A DNA stretch of 64,000 nucleotides from positions 248,001 through 312,000 of the forward strand of contig SRSI01000052.1 of NCBI GenBank assembly GCA_005656395.1, given 5' to 3'. The translations under genes and the position numbers were made by a program. The notes beneath the pieces are model-generated. The model was not told the origin of the DNA. It saw only the letters and a program-made list of their open reading frames with translations, and ran no database searches. The DNA comes from Strongyloides papillosus. Taxonomy: Eukaryota; Nematoda; Chromadorea; Rhabditida; Strongyloididae. Below, in pieces: positions 1 to 13,245 of the stretch (within the stretch, counting starts at the first letter, position 1; every line of letters starts with the position of its first letter).

Positions 1-285
1 TTTTACAAAGTAACACATTTTTGTTACAAATTTCCTTTATCATTTAAGTCGAAAAAAACTCTTTTTGATAATTACCAATTGCTGACAAACTCTAATATTC
101 AAATTCATGAATAGTTATTTATAAAGGTATAAAATATTAATCTGGAATTATTGTTAATTTAATAAATTATGTCATTTTTATACAATTTCTAATAATAGTT
201 TTATAGATAACAGTTTTCTAATTATACAATAAGTAATATATGACTACTGTAAGAATAAGTTTTAAAAATTAAATGTTTGTTTTAG

Positions 286-1443
286 AAAGAAATTTGCGAA
301 GCATTCGATTATCCTTTTATTTCATATGAAGTTATTACCGATGATGGTTACATACTCGAGTTACATAGAATTCCACATGGAAGAAATGAGAAGTTAGTAA
401 AAAATATTAATCGTCCTATTATGTTTTTACAACATGGTTTAGAAGGTTCTAGTTCTCAATGGGTATGTAATAATTATAATCATTCAGCAGCTTTCATTTT
501 TGCTGACCATGGATTCGATGTTTTTTTGGGGAATATGCGAGGAAATATTTATTCTAATAGACATGTATTTTTAAAGCCATCAGACAAAGAATTTTGGGAA
601 TTCAGTTTTGATCATATGATAAAATATGATACGGATACTTTAATCAATAGAACCTTGGAGATCACTGGCAATAGTTCTTTGTATTATATGGGACATTCAC
701 AAGGAACTCTAACTATGTTCGGAAAATTAGCTATAGATCCACTATTTAGTAAAAAAATAAGGATGTTTTTTTGTCTTGCTCCTGTTTGTAATGTAAAGCA
801 CATCAAAGGTTGTATAAAACTTTTATCTTTGATACTTAAACCAAACATGGAACTATTTTTTAAAATAAAACCAGGTGATAAAATGTTCCCTCTACCAAGG
901 TGGGCTAATGAAATAACAACAAATTCAATGAAAATGCCTATTATTAGTGAGATTATATCAAAAAGCATAACAAGTTTTTTTGGTCCACCATCTAAAGAAT
1001 TTGATTCAAAATTAATGCATATCTACGTAAGACAAGCTTTTCAGGGTACATCTAGTCGAAATTGGAAACATTGGTTGCAATTGATATATTCGAAAAAATT
1101 CCAGATGTATGATTTTAAGAATAAGAGAAAAAATTTTGAAATTTACGGTCAGGTAAGCAACTTTTCTTTTTAATTAATTATTTAGGAAACCGCTCCGGTG
1201 TACGATCTCACTAAAATTAATGTTCCAATTATATTCTTCTATGGTACAAATGATTTTTTAGCAACTGAAGAAGATTTAAAAGAGTATATATTGCCAAAAT
1301 TGAATAAGAAAACAATACTTAAAATTTATAAAGTTAATTCTTTTAATCATATTGATTTTATTTGGAGTAGAAAAGCAGCTACAGATGTTTATTTACCTGT
1401 CTTACATACGGCTATAAATGATTATTTTAAAACTACTGTCTAA
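286..1443 (+). CDS. Acid lipase (gastric/lysosomal lipase family), 5' end missing
   Basis: Alpha/beta-hydrolase of the lysosomal acid/gastric lipase family (nematode lipl type), expected to hydrolyse triglycerides or cholesteryl esters in the gut lumen or lysosomes. Two exons are readable: 286-1152 and 1186-1443, joined in phase 0 across a 33-bp intron. The first starts after TTTTAG with the family's N-terminal block (DDGYILELHRIPHGR). The nucleophile is the serine of GHSQG (codon 697-699). The aspartate of YGTND (codon 1252) and the histidine of NHIDF (codon 1348) complete the triad. The exon junction reads YGQ|ETAPVYDLTKI, as expected for the family. A signal-peptide exon should precede base 286 but could not be placed. 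AATAAA overlaps the stop codon, so the 3' UTR is probably short. Confidence 0.85.
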
Positions 1444-2696
1444 TAAATAAAAAGAAATTGATATTCAATTAATAGTAATAAAATTATCATTTATAAAAAT
1501 CATTAAATTTTTGTAATTAAAGTCAACTATTAAGTAACGTAATTATTTAAAAATTTTCTTTAATTTAAGAAAATGACCATAATTCTGTATGTATTTACAT
1601 AGTGGAAACATATCAATGTGTTTCCTTTAAGTTATATCATTATTGATGTTTTGACATTACCACCTAATAAACATAAATCCTAGAATATTTTATTGTACAT
1701 AAAGTAGCGTTCTTCCTTTTTGAAGTAATATAAACCAATTGGAAAGGCAAATAAATTAAAAAACAATTTACTATCAAAAGTTTAATTTTTTGAGTAATTA
1801 TATTTATTTAACAAAAAATATATATATTCATTGTGTGTTTCTAAAATAATTATATGCATGTTTTTTGATACTTAGACAACATACAAGTTAGCATAATTTT
1901 GTTATTTGAAGCTTTTAATTAATACTGCCGTTTAACATCCATACACATTATTATTTTTAAAAGTATACTACAATTTGTTTGATTGTTTCAAACATGTTAC
2001 ATGCTCAAGATTGCGCATTTTTCTGATTATTTATTTATATTATTATTATGTACAAACATTTATTCACGTAATATAATGATCACTAAACTGCAATTAGTGA
2101 TTGACATTTATACCGCTTGACATTTTGTAATTAAAAAAAATAAATTTTAATAATCTTTAATACTATTTTATATAACTGTTGTTTTACAGATAAGGTAGTG
2201 ATAAAAGTATCCTTAGTTTGAAACACTTTTCTCCGAGTTTCTTAGTATTTTTTGATATAACTACGACGTCTCTATCTTCACTGACACATCTTTACAGTGT
2301 AAGTATTTTCTCATAAAACTATACATTTGCTGAGCGCTTGCCAGTACCGCATATTGATCGTACAATCGTGTCAAGAGTTTCTATAGGGACGTTTTTCTAT
2401 CTAAAGTTTATACTTGCTAGATTTGGTCAGCTCGTATGCGCATATTTTTGTATCGTATTTCATTTTCATTTCAAAGTGTTCCTTGATAATAAATAATTTT
2501 TTGATGTGTCAATGTTTGTTCCTCAATTTTTTTCATATTTATTATTTTAATACTTATTTATTTGTTTATATTTTAGGTATCATTTGTTGCTCTGACAAAC
2601 ACGGCATTGTATGGCCGGGAAGTAAAAAGTTTTTGTAAGATATTGAATGAGTAATACTTCATTAAGTTGTTTTGTGAAGCAATTTATTTTATAACA
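1444..2696. other. Intergenic stretch and probable 5' leader of the CBP gene
   Basis: No protein-coding gene is supported here; a short ORF at 2414-2638 has no recognisable content. Splice-acceptor-like TTTTACAG near 2190 and TTTTAG near 2578 suggest spliced 5' UTR exons or a trans-splice site for the downstream CBP gene. The rest is A+T-rich sequence without visible repeats. Confidence 0.5.
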
Positions 2697-5600
2697 ATGT
2701 CAGCCGATGTTATGGATGAACCTATCGGCAAAAAACCCAAATTATCAACAAACGACATGGAAGATATAGATGGCCTTGATGAGTTAAATCAAATGCCATC
2801 ACTCCAGGAAAATAACTCATCCCACCAAATAAACGGTAGTCTATCGTCTGATAGTAATAATTCAATGTCAAATTATAATAATAATAATAATAACAGTATG
2901 AATTCTATGCAATCATCAGCACAATCTTCGAGCGGGAGTGTACTACAAGATTTGCTGTTGAATCCTACACATTCTCAAAATTCAAATAATTCGCCACGTA
3001 ATTTCCAAGGATCATTTCCTAATAGGTGCGTTTTTAATAAATTTTTCTCATAAATAATGTTTTATAGGAGTCCTATGCCAGGTCAACCTCCAATAATATC
3101 TCCACCAACAACAAATTCTTCACTACCCGGCCCACATCAAACTGCTCCTAGTCGAGGAATGCCAACAATGAGACCTAATGTTTCTGGAAAACCAAATGCT
3201 TATGAGAAAACGCAACAAAATCCTCATATGTTTACAGGACAGTCAAGTATTTCTCAGGGCCCGGGTAGTTACCCCTATCCTAATCAGCAACCTAATCAAA
3301 TGTATAATGGACAAATGAGACCACCAAGTACAATAGGTCCGAATCAACAAATGGTTGCTCCGCAACAGAGAATGATTAATCCTACAATGGCAGGACGTAA
3401 CCAGAGGATTACTGCTCCTGCAGGAATGCGAGGTCAACCGTCTCCGGCGCATCAACAGTCAATGATGGTCAATAACGCACCAATGATGAGACAACCAATG
3501 GCTCCTCATTTGAATCCACAATTACATCCATCTCAATCATATCCACATCAAATAACTAATGAACAACGAGGACGTGTAGAAAGTTTTAATAATAATATGA
3601 CACAAAATACTTCTCAAATTCCGGGTACCAATCATTTTCAGAATATGAATAACCAAACAAGACCGGCATATCCTGTATCACATCATATGCAAATGATGAC
3701 GAATCAAAATCTAGATAGAAGTAAGTCGAATGTTCCAATTCCTGGACAACAAGCTCCCATGATGATGTCTTCACAAGGAATGCCTAACCAAACATCTCAC
3801 GGAAATTTAATGCATTCGAGAATGGAACAAAATCAACTAATGGTTCAGCGGAATTCTATGGGTAATATTATTAGTGGTACACAAGATCCTGAAAAAAGAA
3901 AATTAATTCAACAACAATTAGTTTTATTACTTCATGCTCATAGATGTGCGAGTAGGGAAAGGAATGCTACAGAACCTTTCAATTGTGTACTACCTCATTG
4001 TAAGACGATGAAAGAAGTACTACTACACATAAATAGTTGTACCATTGGTGGTTCTTGTCAATATTCACATTGTGCATCATCCAGACAAATTATTACTCAT
4101 TGGAAGAATTGTAAAAAAGAATCTTGTCCAGTATGTGCTCCATTACACAATATTCATAATTCAATACCTCGACCAAATACATACGATCCTAATAGCAATG
4201 GTCCACATAATATGCCAAATTCGTTTGATTCCCATATAAAAAGCTCTCATTCCGGATATTCAGATAATCTTTCTTATCAACAATCTTCATCTATTCCCAG
4301 TAATGCCTCTTCAAATGAAAATGATATGCGTACTGATTATTTTAGATCTCCAAATCCACCTAATAAAGTTATAAGTGGTCCTAACTCTTCAGTTAATGGA
4401 AGTAATAATGGAACTTCGCCAGGTTACAAGTACCCTTCAAATATTAGTTTTCCACCACCAGAAAGGCCTGCTAGATCTCTTGATTGGCATCAAAATATAA
4501 CCGATGAACTAAGAAATCATTTGGTACAGAAGCTAGTAAAAGCTATATTTCCTCAACCAGATTCAAAAGCATACCAAGATAAAATGTTGATGGATTTAAT
4601 TACATATGCTAGGAAAGTTGAGAAAGAAATGTTTGAAAATGCAAAGGATAAAGAAGAATATTATCATCTGTTAGCAGAAAAAATCTATAAAATTCAGAAG
4701 GAGTTAAAAGAAAAGAAAAATAAGCGTTTGAATATTGAGAAACAAGATCCACAGAATAAAAGTGAAGAATGCGATAATTTCTCGTCTTTCCATAAAGGAA
4801 ATAGTCCTAATTGTCAGAAAAATTCAATTCAAAATGGTGGATATAATTTAAAAGTTGAAGTAAAACAAGAGATAGAAGAAAACAAATGTGGACCAAAAAG
4901 TACGATACCTTCAGGAGATAAAAGTATTATTAATGATATTAAAAGAGAAGTTGAACCTGGATTATCTAGTGCTGCTATAAAGTCACCAATAGCAAAAGTA
5001 GTAGTATCACCCACTAAAATTACTAAAGATACTGATCCAGTGAAAAAAGAGGTAAACGAAGAAATATGCCATCCTGTTGAAGAGAAAATATTCACTCAAC
5101 AAGAACTAGCTTCTGCATTTCTCCCACTAATGGAACAACTTGAGTCCACACCAGAAGGATATCCATTTAAGGATCCTGTAGATCCTGATCTTTTAGGAAT
5201 ACCAGATTATTTTGATGTCGTTAAACGACCAATGGATTTTTATACAATCAAGAAGAAATTAAATGAGGGTAATTATAAGACACCTTGGGATGTTGTTGAC
5301 GATGTTTGGTTAATGTGTGAAAATGCTTGGTTATATAATAAAAAGAATTCTAAGGTTCATAAATGTTGTACAAAAATTAATGAATATTTTGTTAAGTGGG
5401 TAGAACCAATAATGAAAGACTTAGGATATTGCTGTGGTAATAAATTAACATTTACACCATTAGCCTTGTTTTGTAATGGCACATCAATGTGTGTAATTGG
5501 AAGAGATCAACCATATTATTTATTTGAAGCTGATTCAAGTCAATTTGGTGTTACTGTATCAGATAAATATATATATTGTGTAAAATGTTATGAAGCTTTA

Positions 5601-8570
5601 CCTGAGGAGGGAATAAATTTAAGTGACAGTCCTAATGAAAAGAAAATGGCACCAAAAAAGAATTTCCAATTGATGAAAAATGACCAATTAGATAGTGAAC
5701 CATTTGAAAATTGTAAAATTTGTAAAAGAAAATGGCATAAGATTTGTGCTCTGTATAACAAGAAGATTTTTGCAGAAGGCTTTATTTGTGAAACATGTAG
5801 AAGAGATAAAAGTATCCCAAAATCTGATAACAAATTTACTGCGAAAAAATTGCCACATTGTCATTTATCACGGTTTATTGAGGATAGAGTTAATATATTT
5901 ATGAATAAAAATGGTGGAATTGAGGCACAGGATTATGAAGTTGTCATTCGTGTATTAGCTGTACAGGATAAAGAAGTCGAAGTAAAGCCACACATGAAAG
6001 AAAGATATGGAAAGCAAGGTTTTCCAGAGAAGTTTCCTTATAGAACTAAAGCAATATTTGCATTTGAAGTTGTAGATGGTGTGGAAGTCTGTTTCTTTGG
6101 ACTGCATGTTCAAGAATATGGTTCAAACTGTCCACCTCCAAATAAGAGACGTGTTTACATAGCTTACTTAGATTCAGTTCATTTTTTCCAACCAAGACAT
6201 TTAAGAACGGATGTTTACCATGAAATTCTCCTAGCATATCTTGACTATGTCAAAGATTTAGGATATACAATGGCTCATATTTGGGCTTGTCCACCATCTG
6301 AAGGTGACGATTACATATTCCACTGTCATCCACCAGAGCAAAAAATTCCAAAACCAAAAAGGTTACAAGATTGGTATAAAAAAATGTTAGATAAAGGTTT
6401 AAAAGATAAAATTGTATCAGAATATAAGGATATTTATAAGCAAGCCAAAGATGATAATTTAAATACGCCTATGGCTTTACCATATTTTGAAGGTGATTTT
6501 TGGCCAAATGTTATTGAAGATTGCATTAAGGAGGTAGAAAAAGAAGAAAATGAACGTAGGAAATTAGAGGCAGAACAAAATGATGAAGATGACGAAGATG
6601 AAAGCATAGCTACTAACGATATTTCTAAAAATAAGAAAACAGCGAAGAATAGTAAAAAGAAAGGTGCCTCTAAGAAAGCTTCTGCAAGAAATCGCAAAAA
6701 GGGTCCTAATTCTACTGGAAACGAAGAAGCTGACAAATTATTAGGCGTTCTTGAGAAACACAAGGAAGTTTTCTTTACAATTAGACTAGCAACAAAAAGT
6801 GACAAAGATGGAACATTAAAAGAAATAAAAGATCCAGATGATCTAATGCCAAGTGATCTCATGGATGGTCGTGACACTTTTCTTAACAAAGCTCGTGAAG
6901 AACATTGGGAATTTTCATCATTACGGCGTGCGAAATATTCTACTATCTGTTTCAGTTATGCACTTCATGTACAATCTAAAGATCTCGGATACACATGTAA
7001 TATTTGTCAAGAAAAGGCAAATCTGCATTGCAATAAATGTGACGATTTTGATTTGTGTAATAGTTGTAATAGTAAGAATCCACATGAACATCCTATGGAG
7101 AAACTTGACTCTGATCTCATGTCTGATGATATTAAAAATAACGAAAGTGGAAATTCACGTCATGAATCTGTTCAAAGATGTATCAGATCATTGGTTCATG
7201 CTTGTCAATGTAGAGAATCTAACTGTCGTCGTCCTACCTGTCAAAAGATGCGTAAAGTTGTTAATCACACTAAGACATGTAAGAAACGTCACAACGCTAG
7301 TTGTTCTGTTTGTAAACAATTAATTGCTCTCTGTTGTTATCATGCAAAACATTGTAATACTAATAATTGTCCAGTACCATTCTGTACAAATATTCGTGCT
7401 AAATTGCAAGAACAAAAGAGAAGTCTTACAAGAAGGGCAGATATGATGATGAGAAGAAGAATGGAGCAATTACATGGTGGATCTCAAACATCAACTACTT
7501 CGGGAAGTGTTTCTTCTGATAATTCAGTTCAACCTAGTACTCCTGCAGGTGCTTGTACTGATAAAGGAAATGAAAAAGGAATTCGTAATTCAAAATATGC
7601 TGACCCAATAACATCAGGGTCTAATATAAGTAATAACCAAAATAGTATTGGGTCTTCTTCGACAACAAATTTCCATGAATCAACTAATTCAACTAATTTT
7701 AACACTATGCAATCTCAACAAAATTCTAATAATCAAACTCAATATATTCAAAAAGGAGGAAATAATCAATACATGAATGTTCCTTCTAATCAAATTACTA
7801 ATCAATATGGAAATCAAATGAATAATTCTATGCAAATTGGTAATAATCAATCACGTCCTCCTAGCTCTGTAAATAGTACAATTTCATTAAATCGTCCTGG
7901 AAGTCAACCTGGATCAGTTCAGTCTAATCCACCTCCGAATTATCATCAACAAAGGCAAATGCAGCAAGGTGGACATCAAGAATATATACGTGCTCCAAAT
8001 CAACAATCATATAATCAACAGCAACCACCTCAATCAATGATTCAGAGGACATTACATAATCAAGGTAATATTGGTTCAATGTCGAATGTTCAAAGTAGGA
8101 ATTTTATTTTTTTTATCTTTTATTAATTTTTTTTACTTTTAGGTGAACAACAACATATAATTCAAAGACAAGGGCAAAATCCAATGCAACAATCAGGAGT
8201 GTATCCACATACTCAACAACCTATGGCTATTCATGAACGATTACAAAAATCAAAAACTGCGAAAGATAAAGAGGAAGTTTACAATGAAATGAAGAGTCAC
8301 CCTGCTGTATTGAATAGTTTTTTGAATTACTCTGAACAACCAAAACATTCTACAATGCATGAACGCGGAATGAATCCAATGTTATCACAACAACAAATGA
8401 TGCATAGAAATACTAACAATCAATGGCAACAAGGAAATCCACAACAACAAGGATATATGATTAATGGACCTAACCAACAAAGAGCATCTAATCAACCAAA
8501 TCAATTCAATCCAAATTTAAATAATCCTCAAGGAGGTAGTCGGTGGAATCAATATCAACGGGGTAATTAA
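2697..8570 (+). CDS. cbp-1: CBP/p300 histone acetyltransferase
   Basis: Transcriptional co-activator that acetylates histones and other nuclear proteins. Three exons (2697-3025, 3068-8094, 8143-8570) close in phase to 1927 residues. The start was set at MSADVMDEPIGKKPKLS, which resembles the CBP N-terminus; a Met ten codons upstream is in frame but less likely. Domains in order: N-terminal N/Q/P/M-rich region with an LQDLLL motif, TAZ1 (about 383-470), KIX (about 578-661), bromodomain (about 785-900), Cys/His-rich RING/PHD region, HAT (about 1061-1230, with HIWACPPSEGDDYIFHCHPP), a lysine-rich autoacetylation-type loop, ZZ finger (about 1417-1460), TAZ2 (about 1473-1568) and a Q/N-rich C-terminus. 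The core is one 5-kb exon. All expected Cys/His clusters appear intact. Confidence 0.96.
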
Positions 8571-9400
8571 GAATTCTAGATGTATTAAGAAAACATTTTG
8601 AGGTAATATAGAATTTTGTAATAATAATAATTTTTTTCAGCATACTAATAAGTAATTGTTATAGGTCGTTTTGACACCTCTTACATAAGGAAAATTTTTA
8701 AATGGAAATAATTACCAACTCATACAAAATTTATATTTCAATTGTATAGTGCCTTTGCTATATATATCGATAGTCATCCAATTAGATGTATACATGTATA
8801 TTTACATTAATATCTCAAAAAAACTAACAAAATTCCTTGTAATTAAAAAGTTTACCGTTTTTTGGCAAACGAAGCTGTATGAAATGAATTATAAACTATT
8901 TATTTTGAACTTGCTCAAATATCATTTTATATGTAATTTATTTTTGTTTTGTACATTTGTATTCAACTAATTTTTATTCTAAATGATAAACCGGTTTATC
9001 ATTAAGATAAGTTTATTCAATTAACCTTTCAAGATTTCATATTTAGCTTTGTTATTTTTGTTTATATTGATATATTTTTATTCTTGTTTCCTTAATTTCA
9101 TAATAAATTATAAAAAAAAATATTACTTTCATAATAAATTCTGTTTACTTATAAATACTTTAATATTTTTAAAAAGCACGATAATTTTGGTTTCACATAA
9201 TAATTAAAAAGAGTATTTGTTGACATTACCAAAATAATAGTCCAATTATTTGCCTAAAAATATATTATAATTAAATTAATTATATTAGACATTTTTAAAA
9301 ATTAAATAATATGTCTGTTTATATATTATTTTTGGAATCATATATGATAATTTTAATTACTTAAAATAAGTTTTCTTTGAAAGTCGTACAATTCTCAATA

Positions 9401-9635
9401 TGTGGGACAAGCAAAAATGTAAATCCCTACTTTTTTATGCTTAGGCGTTGTACCTTGATGACATATTTTCATGATGAAATTTCTAAGATATCCAATCTCA
9501 GTGGAAAGCTTTTAGAAGCCATAAAGACGTGAAGAGTAGATTTATGAACTGATACATTTTTAGTGATAACATATCACCTAGAGGTATTGTTTAAGCATAT
9601 ATAATGTGAGGTTTATATTTTTGCTTGTCTCACTG
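9401..9635. mobile_element. MITE-like element with Tc1-like inverted ends
   Basis: About 235 bp bounded by TA on both sides. The left end (9401-9424) and the reverse complement of the right end (9611-9635) share GACAAGCAAAAAT and match at most other positions over about 24 bp. The right end reads CAGTGAGACAAGC from its TA inward, like a Tc1/mariner terminus. There is no coding capacity, so this would be a non-autonomous element. A related solo end may lie at 35936-35956. The family name is not known. Confidence 0.6.
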
Positions 9636-10592
9636 TATTGGGGTATCTCAAAAACGTATTTGGATATAAATATATCTAAAAGATAATATTATGGAGATGC
9701 TCAATAAATGAAATAATTTTTCACATTAATCTAAATATATTATTGTAAAAAAAGTTACTACTTATCTGTTTTAAACAAAATTCTTTATTTCCATTGATTT
9801 CTAAATTTATTTATCAAATGTTCATAATTTATAGCATCATGTAACATCTATGGCTCATTAAAACACATTCTAACATGATAGACTATTTTTATCATAGCTT
9901 CAAAAATTTTAATTAAAGCCACTTTACAAGTAATCTTTTGACAAACTCTTAGCTCTTATATAACGCAGATAAATACTTTTTTTATCAATACTCTTCTTTT
10001 AAATCATACAGTCACATATGTTCTATTGGTTATTGCTAAAAGAGACAACAAACGATATAATAAAACCATTTTTTTCTCTTATCATCAATATATTTTAGAG
10101 AAGAAATTAGTATTAAAAAATTTTTCCCCATTTTTTAATAAATAATTTAACTGATGTAGTATCGTTCAACAAGAGACTTTGAAATCTTAAGTTACATTTC
10201 AACTTTGCAATACATTATACTTTTTTATAATTTGATGAATATCTGATCCCTTGATCTTAATTTCTTAATAAAATACAAAAATTTCCCAAAAATCAACATG
10301 ATGGACGCATATAAGTTGGTAAAATAATATTTTTAATTGATAAATTAGTCTAAAATTTTAAAAAAATTCAAATTTTTTTATATTTAAAATAATGTTGTTA
10401 TTAAACAAAACCAGCAATCATACAGTGACGAAATAAATAAATTCGCCTCTTATGAAACAAAAGTGCATCCCTGCAGGCAGATTGCTATGAACAAATTTAT
10501 TGCTTATAAAGTAAAAGGTACAGATTTTATAAACAAATGGTGACGAACGAAGGTAATCAGTTACTTTAATTTGATGACTATAAGCAATCAGA

Positions 10593-10665
10593 TGATAAGA
10601 AATCTATCAAATTCAATTCTGTTTAAAAGAAGATTGTCATTGAATGAATGACATTAGTATATAAA
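10593..10665 (+). promoter_or_regulatory. Promoter-like cluster: TGATAAG, palindrome, TATA box
   Basis: TGATAAG at 10593-10599 matches the GATA-factor site common in nematode gut promoters. TGTCATT-GAATG-AATGACA at 10635-10653 is a 7-bp-arm inverted repeat. TATATAAA at 10658-10665 lies 76 bp before the ATG of the small gene that follows. The spacing suggests a TATA-driven promoter; function is inferred from motifs only. Confidence 0.5.
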
Positions 10666-10740
10666 CCAAAATTTCATAAAAAACTCATTCAATTTATTTT
10701 TCTTTAATTGTTCTCTAAGGTGAAGTGTCATCGATTTATC

Positions 10741-11292
10741 ATGGCTGGTGAAGCGAACGGAGGTATTGTACTTAATCTAAATAATAATGTATGTTTTCAA
10801 TTTTTGATTTTCTTAATTTAAATATTAATTTTTAGGAAGCTGAACAACTCATTAAGGTCCTCATACATCATCCGAAATTAAATGATTTTGCTCCGAGAAA
10901 AAAAATACCAGATAATGTTGATGATCGTTCGGAGCTTTTCAATAAAATTGAAAAGTTGGAGGACAACTTAATGAGTACTTGTAAGATCACACGTTCGTTC
11001 ATAAAGCAGGTTGAACGAAACTTCAAATACATACCGGAGATGATTAATGCTGAAAAACGGAGCATGGAAAATAGTTTTTCTCTTTTAAACGAAAGAATTT
11101 CAAATAACGAACGTGTGGTCATGAATAAGATTATGGAACTTGACGGAGTAGTAAATAATACATCATCAAATAATAATGGAAAAGATGATGACAATCCTGA
11201 AAATTCAACTTCAGGTAAGTTTAGACTATATGAGAACGAATATATGAAAATATATTTTAGACTCTACCAGTGATGGTCAAAACTCTAGTTAA
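10741..11292 (+). CDS. Unrecognised 152-residue protein
   Basis: Three exons (10741-10788, 10836-11214, 11261-11292) close in phase to 152 residues. The product starts MAGEANGGIVLNLNNN, continues as a charged, predicted helical or coiled-coil segment (about residues 30-125, rich in E, K, R, N), and ends in an N/D/S/G-rich tail. There is no signal peptide, membrane segment or known motif. Introns are 47 and 46 bp with good GTATGT/GTAAGT donors and TTTTTAG/TTTTAG acceptors, which supports a real gene. A TATA box and a GATA site lie upstream, suggesting regulated expression. The function is unknown, and the family was not recognised. Confidence 0.65.
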
Positions 11293-13245
11293 TGAAAGGA
11301 AGTTGCCATATTGATTACGAACCGGTCCACTTTTCTTATGATAAATATAATTTAAAAATTTTCTACGATTTCCTAATAACTTTTTAACTATAAATAAAAT
11401 ATGTTATATGTTTAATTTTTCATTTTCTATAACTTCAAATAACTTATTTTTATCAGACAAATTAAGATTAGTTATTTTTATGTAGGTTTTAAATATAATG
11501 AAAGGTAAAAAAAATAATTTTCCTCAGTTTTGTTAATAACATTCATCAACTTTATTTTACTTCCTCAATACCCATTTAGAATTCTAAATGAAGGTTTATT
11601 TGAGTAAATATTTTGAAAATATTATTATCGGGATCAAAACTAACATATATACACATTTATCTACAATTCTCTTATCAAAATTCTATGTGAAAGTTAAAAG
11701 ATGTTTAATCATTAATTAGAAGAAAATGGTGACTTTATAACGAAAAACAAAATTCAAAAAATATAAATCATGGAAGATGAATTTACAATAAAAAAAGTAA
11801 TCTTATTAGCTAAAAAAAATGGTTACAAACATTGATTATATTATCATACAACTTTTTTAATTTCATGATCACTGAATCAATTATAAAGAAAATAAAAATA
11901 TGAGGTAGAAAATGAGTGCAACGTTTGGTGAATTACATTACTGAAGATAACAAATATATAAAATGTAAATCATTACTGGTCAACTAAAAGCTAAGAACAA
12001 AGTCAAGTAGATTTAAAAATGTATTGATTATAATTTTTTTATAATATTATTACAGGTATACATATACTTGTAATTATTAATAATATTTTTTTACCATATT
12101 TAAATCTATTTATTAATACAAGATTATATTATATTTGCAATTATTATGATATCATCTACAATTTTTGTTTGTAACTTTCACTCTTTTCTCACTGACTTTG
12201 TTATTGTATTAACAACTTGGAAACTAATTTTTTTATAAAAAGATAATTTAAAAAAAAACAAACTTTGTTTAGAGATTATGTTAAATTCATAAGAAGTATC
12301 TTTTACTTGCACAATTATATTCATATAATTTATTTTATATTATCAATAGAAATTTCAACGCAAATTTTCTTAAACATTGAGGTGTAATCGTACTTTGATC
12401 TTAAGTAGGTGATTTGTTTTATAATTAATGATTTTTGGATTATTTGGAAAGTGAATTTTTGATTTTATAAATGATCCTATTAAAAATTGATTAAAAAATA
12501 CTATCATTTAATAATACTTTTAAAGTCTGTATATATTTCTTCAGAAAAGAAACTTTAAAATTATAACTTGAAATATCAATAAACATTTTTTTAAATACCC
12601 TCTAATTATATTAAAACTACGGTAATTAAAGCACCATTTTTCTACCACTTAACAAAAAATACTTGTGGAATATACAATATTACACGTAAAAGATAATAAT
12701 AATACTTTTCTTAATCTTGAACAATTGTCATTGCAAATGGTCGATGTCTATTACAAAAATACCTTGGCAATTTTTTTTAAACAACTAACACCAACTGAAG
12801 TTTCATAATTTTTTTTCTTTTATTAACATTCTCAATCTCCTTGTTTGAATGTCTCAAAAACATATTTAAAAAAAATACCTTAAATTTTTCATTATCTTAA
12901 AAAATAAGTTCTCCCCGAAGACATTATTTTAAGATGTTACGGAAATTTAAAAATAATTTTAAAAAAGCTTATAAACAAAAAATATAAACATGCAAAAGTA
13001 TTATTAGATTTCTATATACTTTTAATTTAGAATATATGTTATGTAACTATTTCTAAAATAACAAGTATATATTAAATTAGAAAAATATATAATTAATTAT
13101 AATAATTAATTTAAAATCGACATGGTAACAATAAATTAAACTAGATAAAAAAATATACTTCCAAAATCCAAATAATATTAGTTTATTAAATAAATATATA
13201 ATAATAACCAAATAATGTTAAAAATTACAATACTTTCCACAATAA
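11293..13245. other. Gene-free stretch
   Basis: About 1.95 kb of very A+T-rich sequence between a plus-strand gene and the end of a minus-strand gene. No ORF, RNA gene or repeat is supported. It should hold the 3' ends of both flanking transcripts. Confidence 0.5.

Larger units (their letters stand above)
8571..10740. other. Intergenic: CBP 3' UTR, a MITE-like element, promoter of the next gene
   Basis: Follows the CBP stop. AATAAA near 9102 is a plausible end of a long CBP 3' UTR. A short ORF at 8749-8970 is low-complexity and not supported as a gene. A TA-flanked inverted-repeat element lies at 9401-9635, and promoter-like motifs of the next gene lie at 10593-10665. Nothing else was recognised. 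Confidence 0.5.

Noticed and set aside
2414..2638. 74-codon ORF before CBP
   Set aside because: Hydrophobic low-complexity translation crossing a likely splice acceptor near 2578, so more likely leader or intron sequence.
3026..3067. Possible frameshift splitting CBP into separate ORFs
   Set aside because: A 42-bp GT..AG intron explains the break exactly, and the same applies at 8095-8142. No disruption of the CBP frame is needed.
6434..6889. 151-codon antisense ORF in the CBP gene
   Set aside because: It is opposite the conserved HAT/lysine-rich region. Its S/F/L-rich translation is the expected shadow of K/E-rich coding sequence.
8749..8970. 73-codon ORF after CBP
   Set aside because: Low-complexity I/K/F-rich translation in the CBP 3' UTR, with no motif or splice support.
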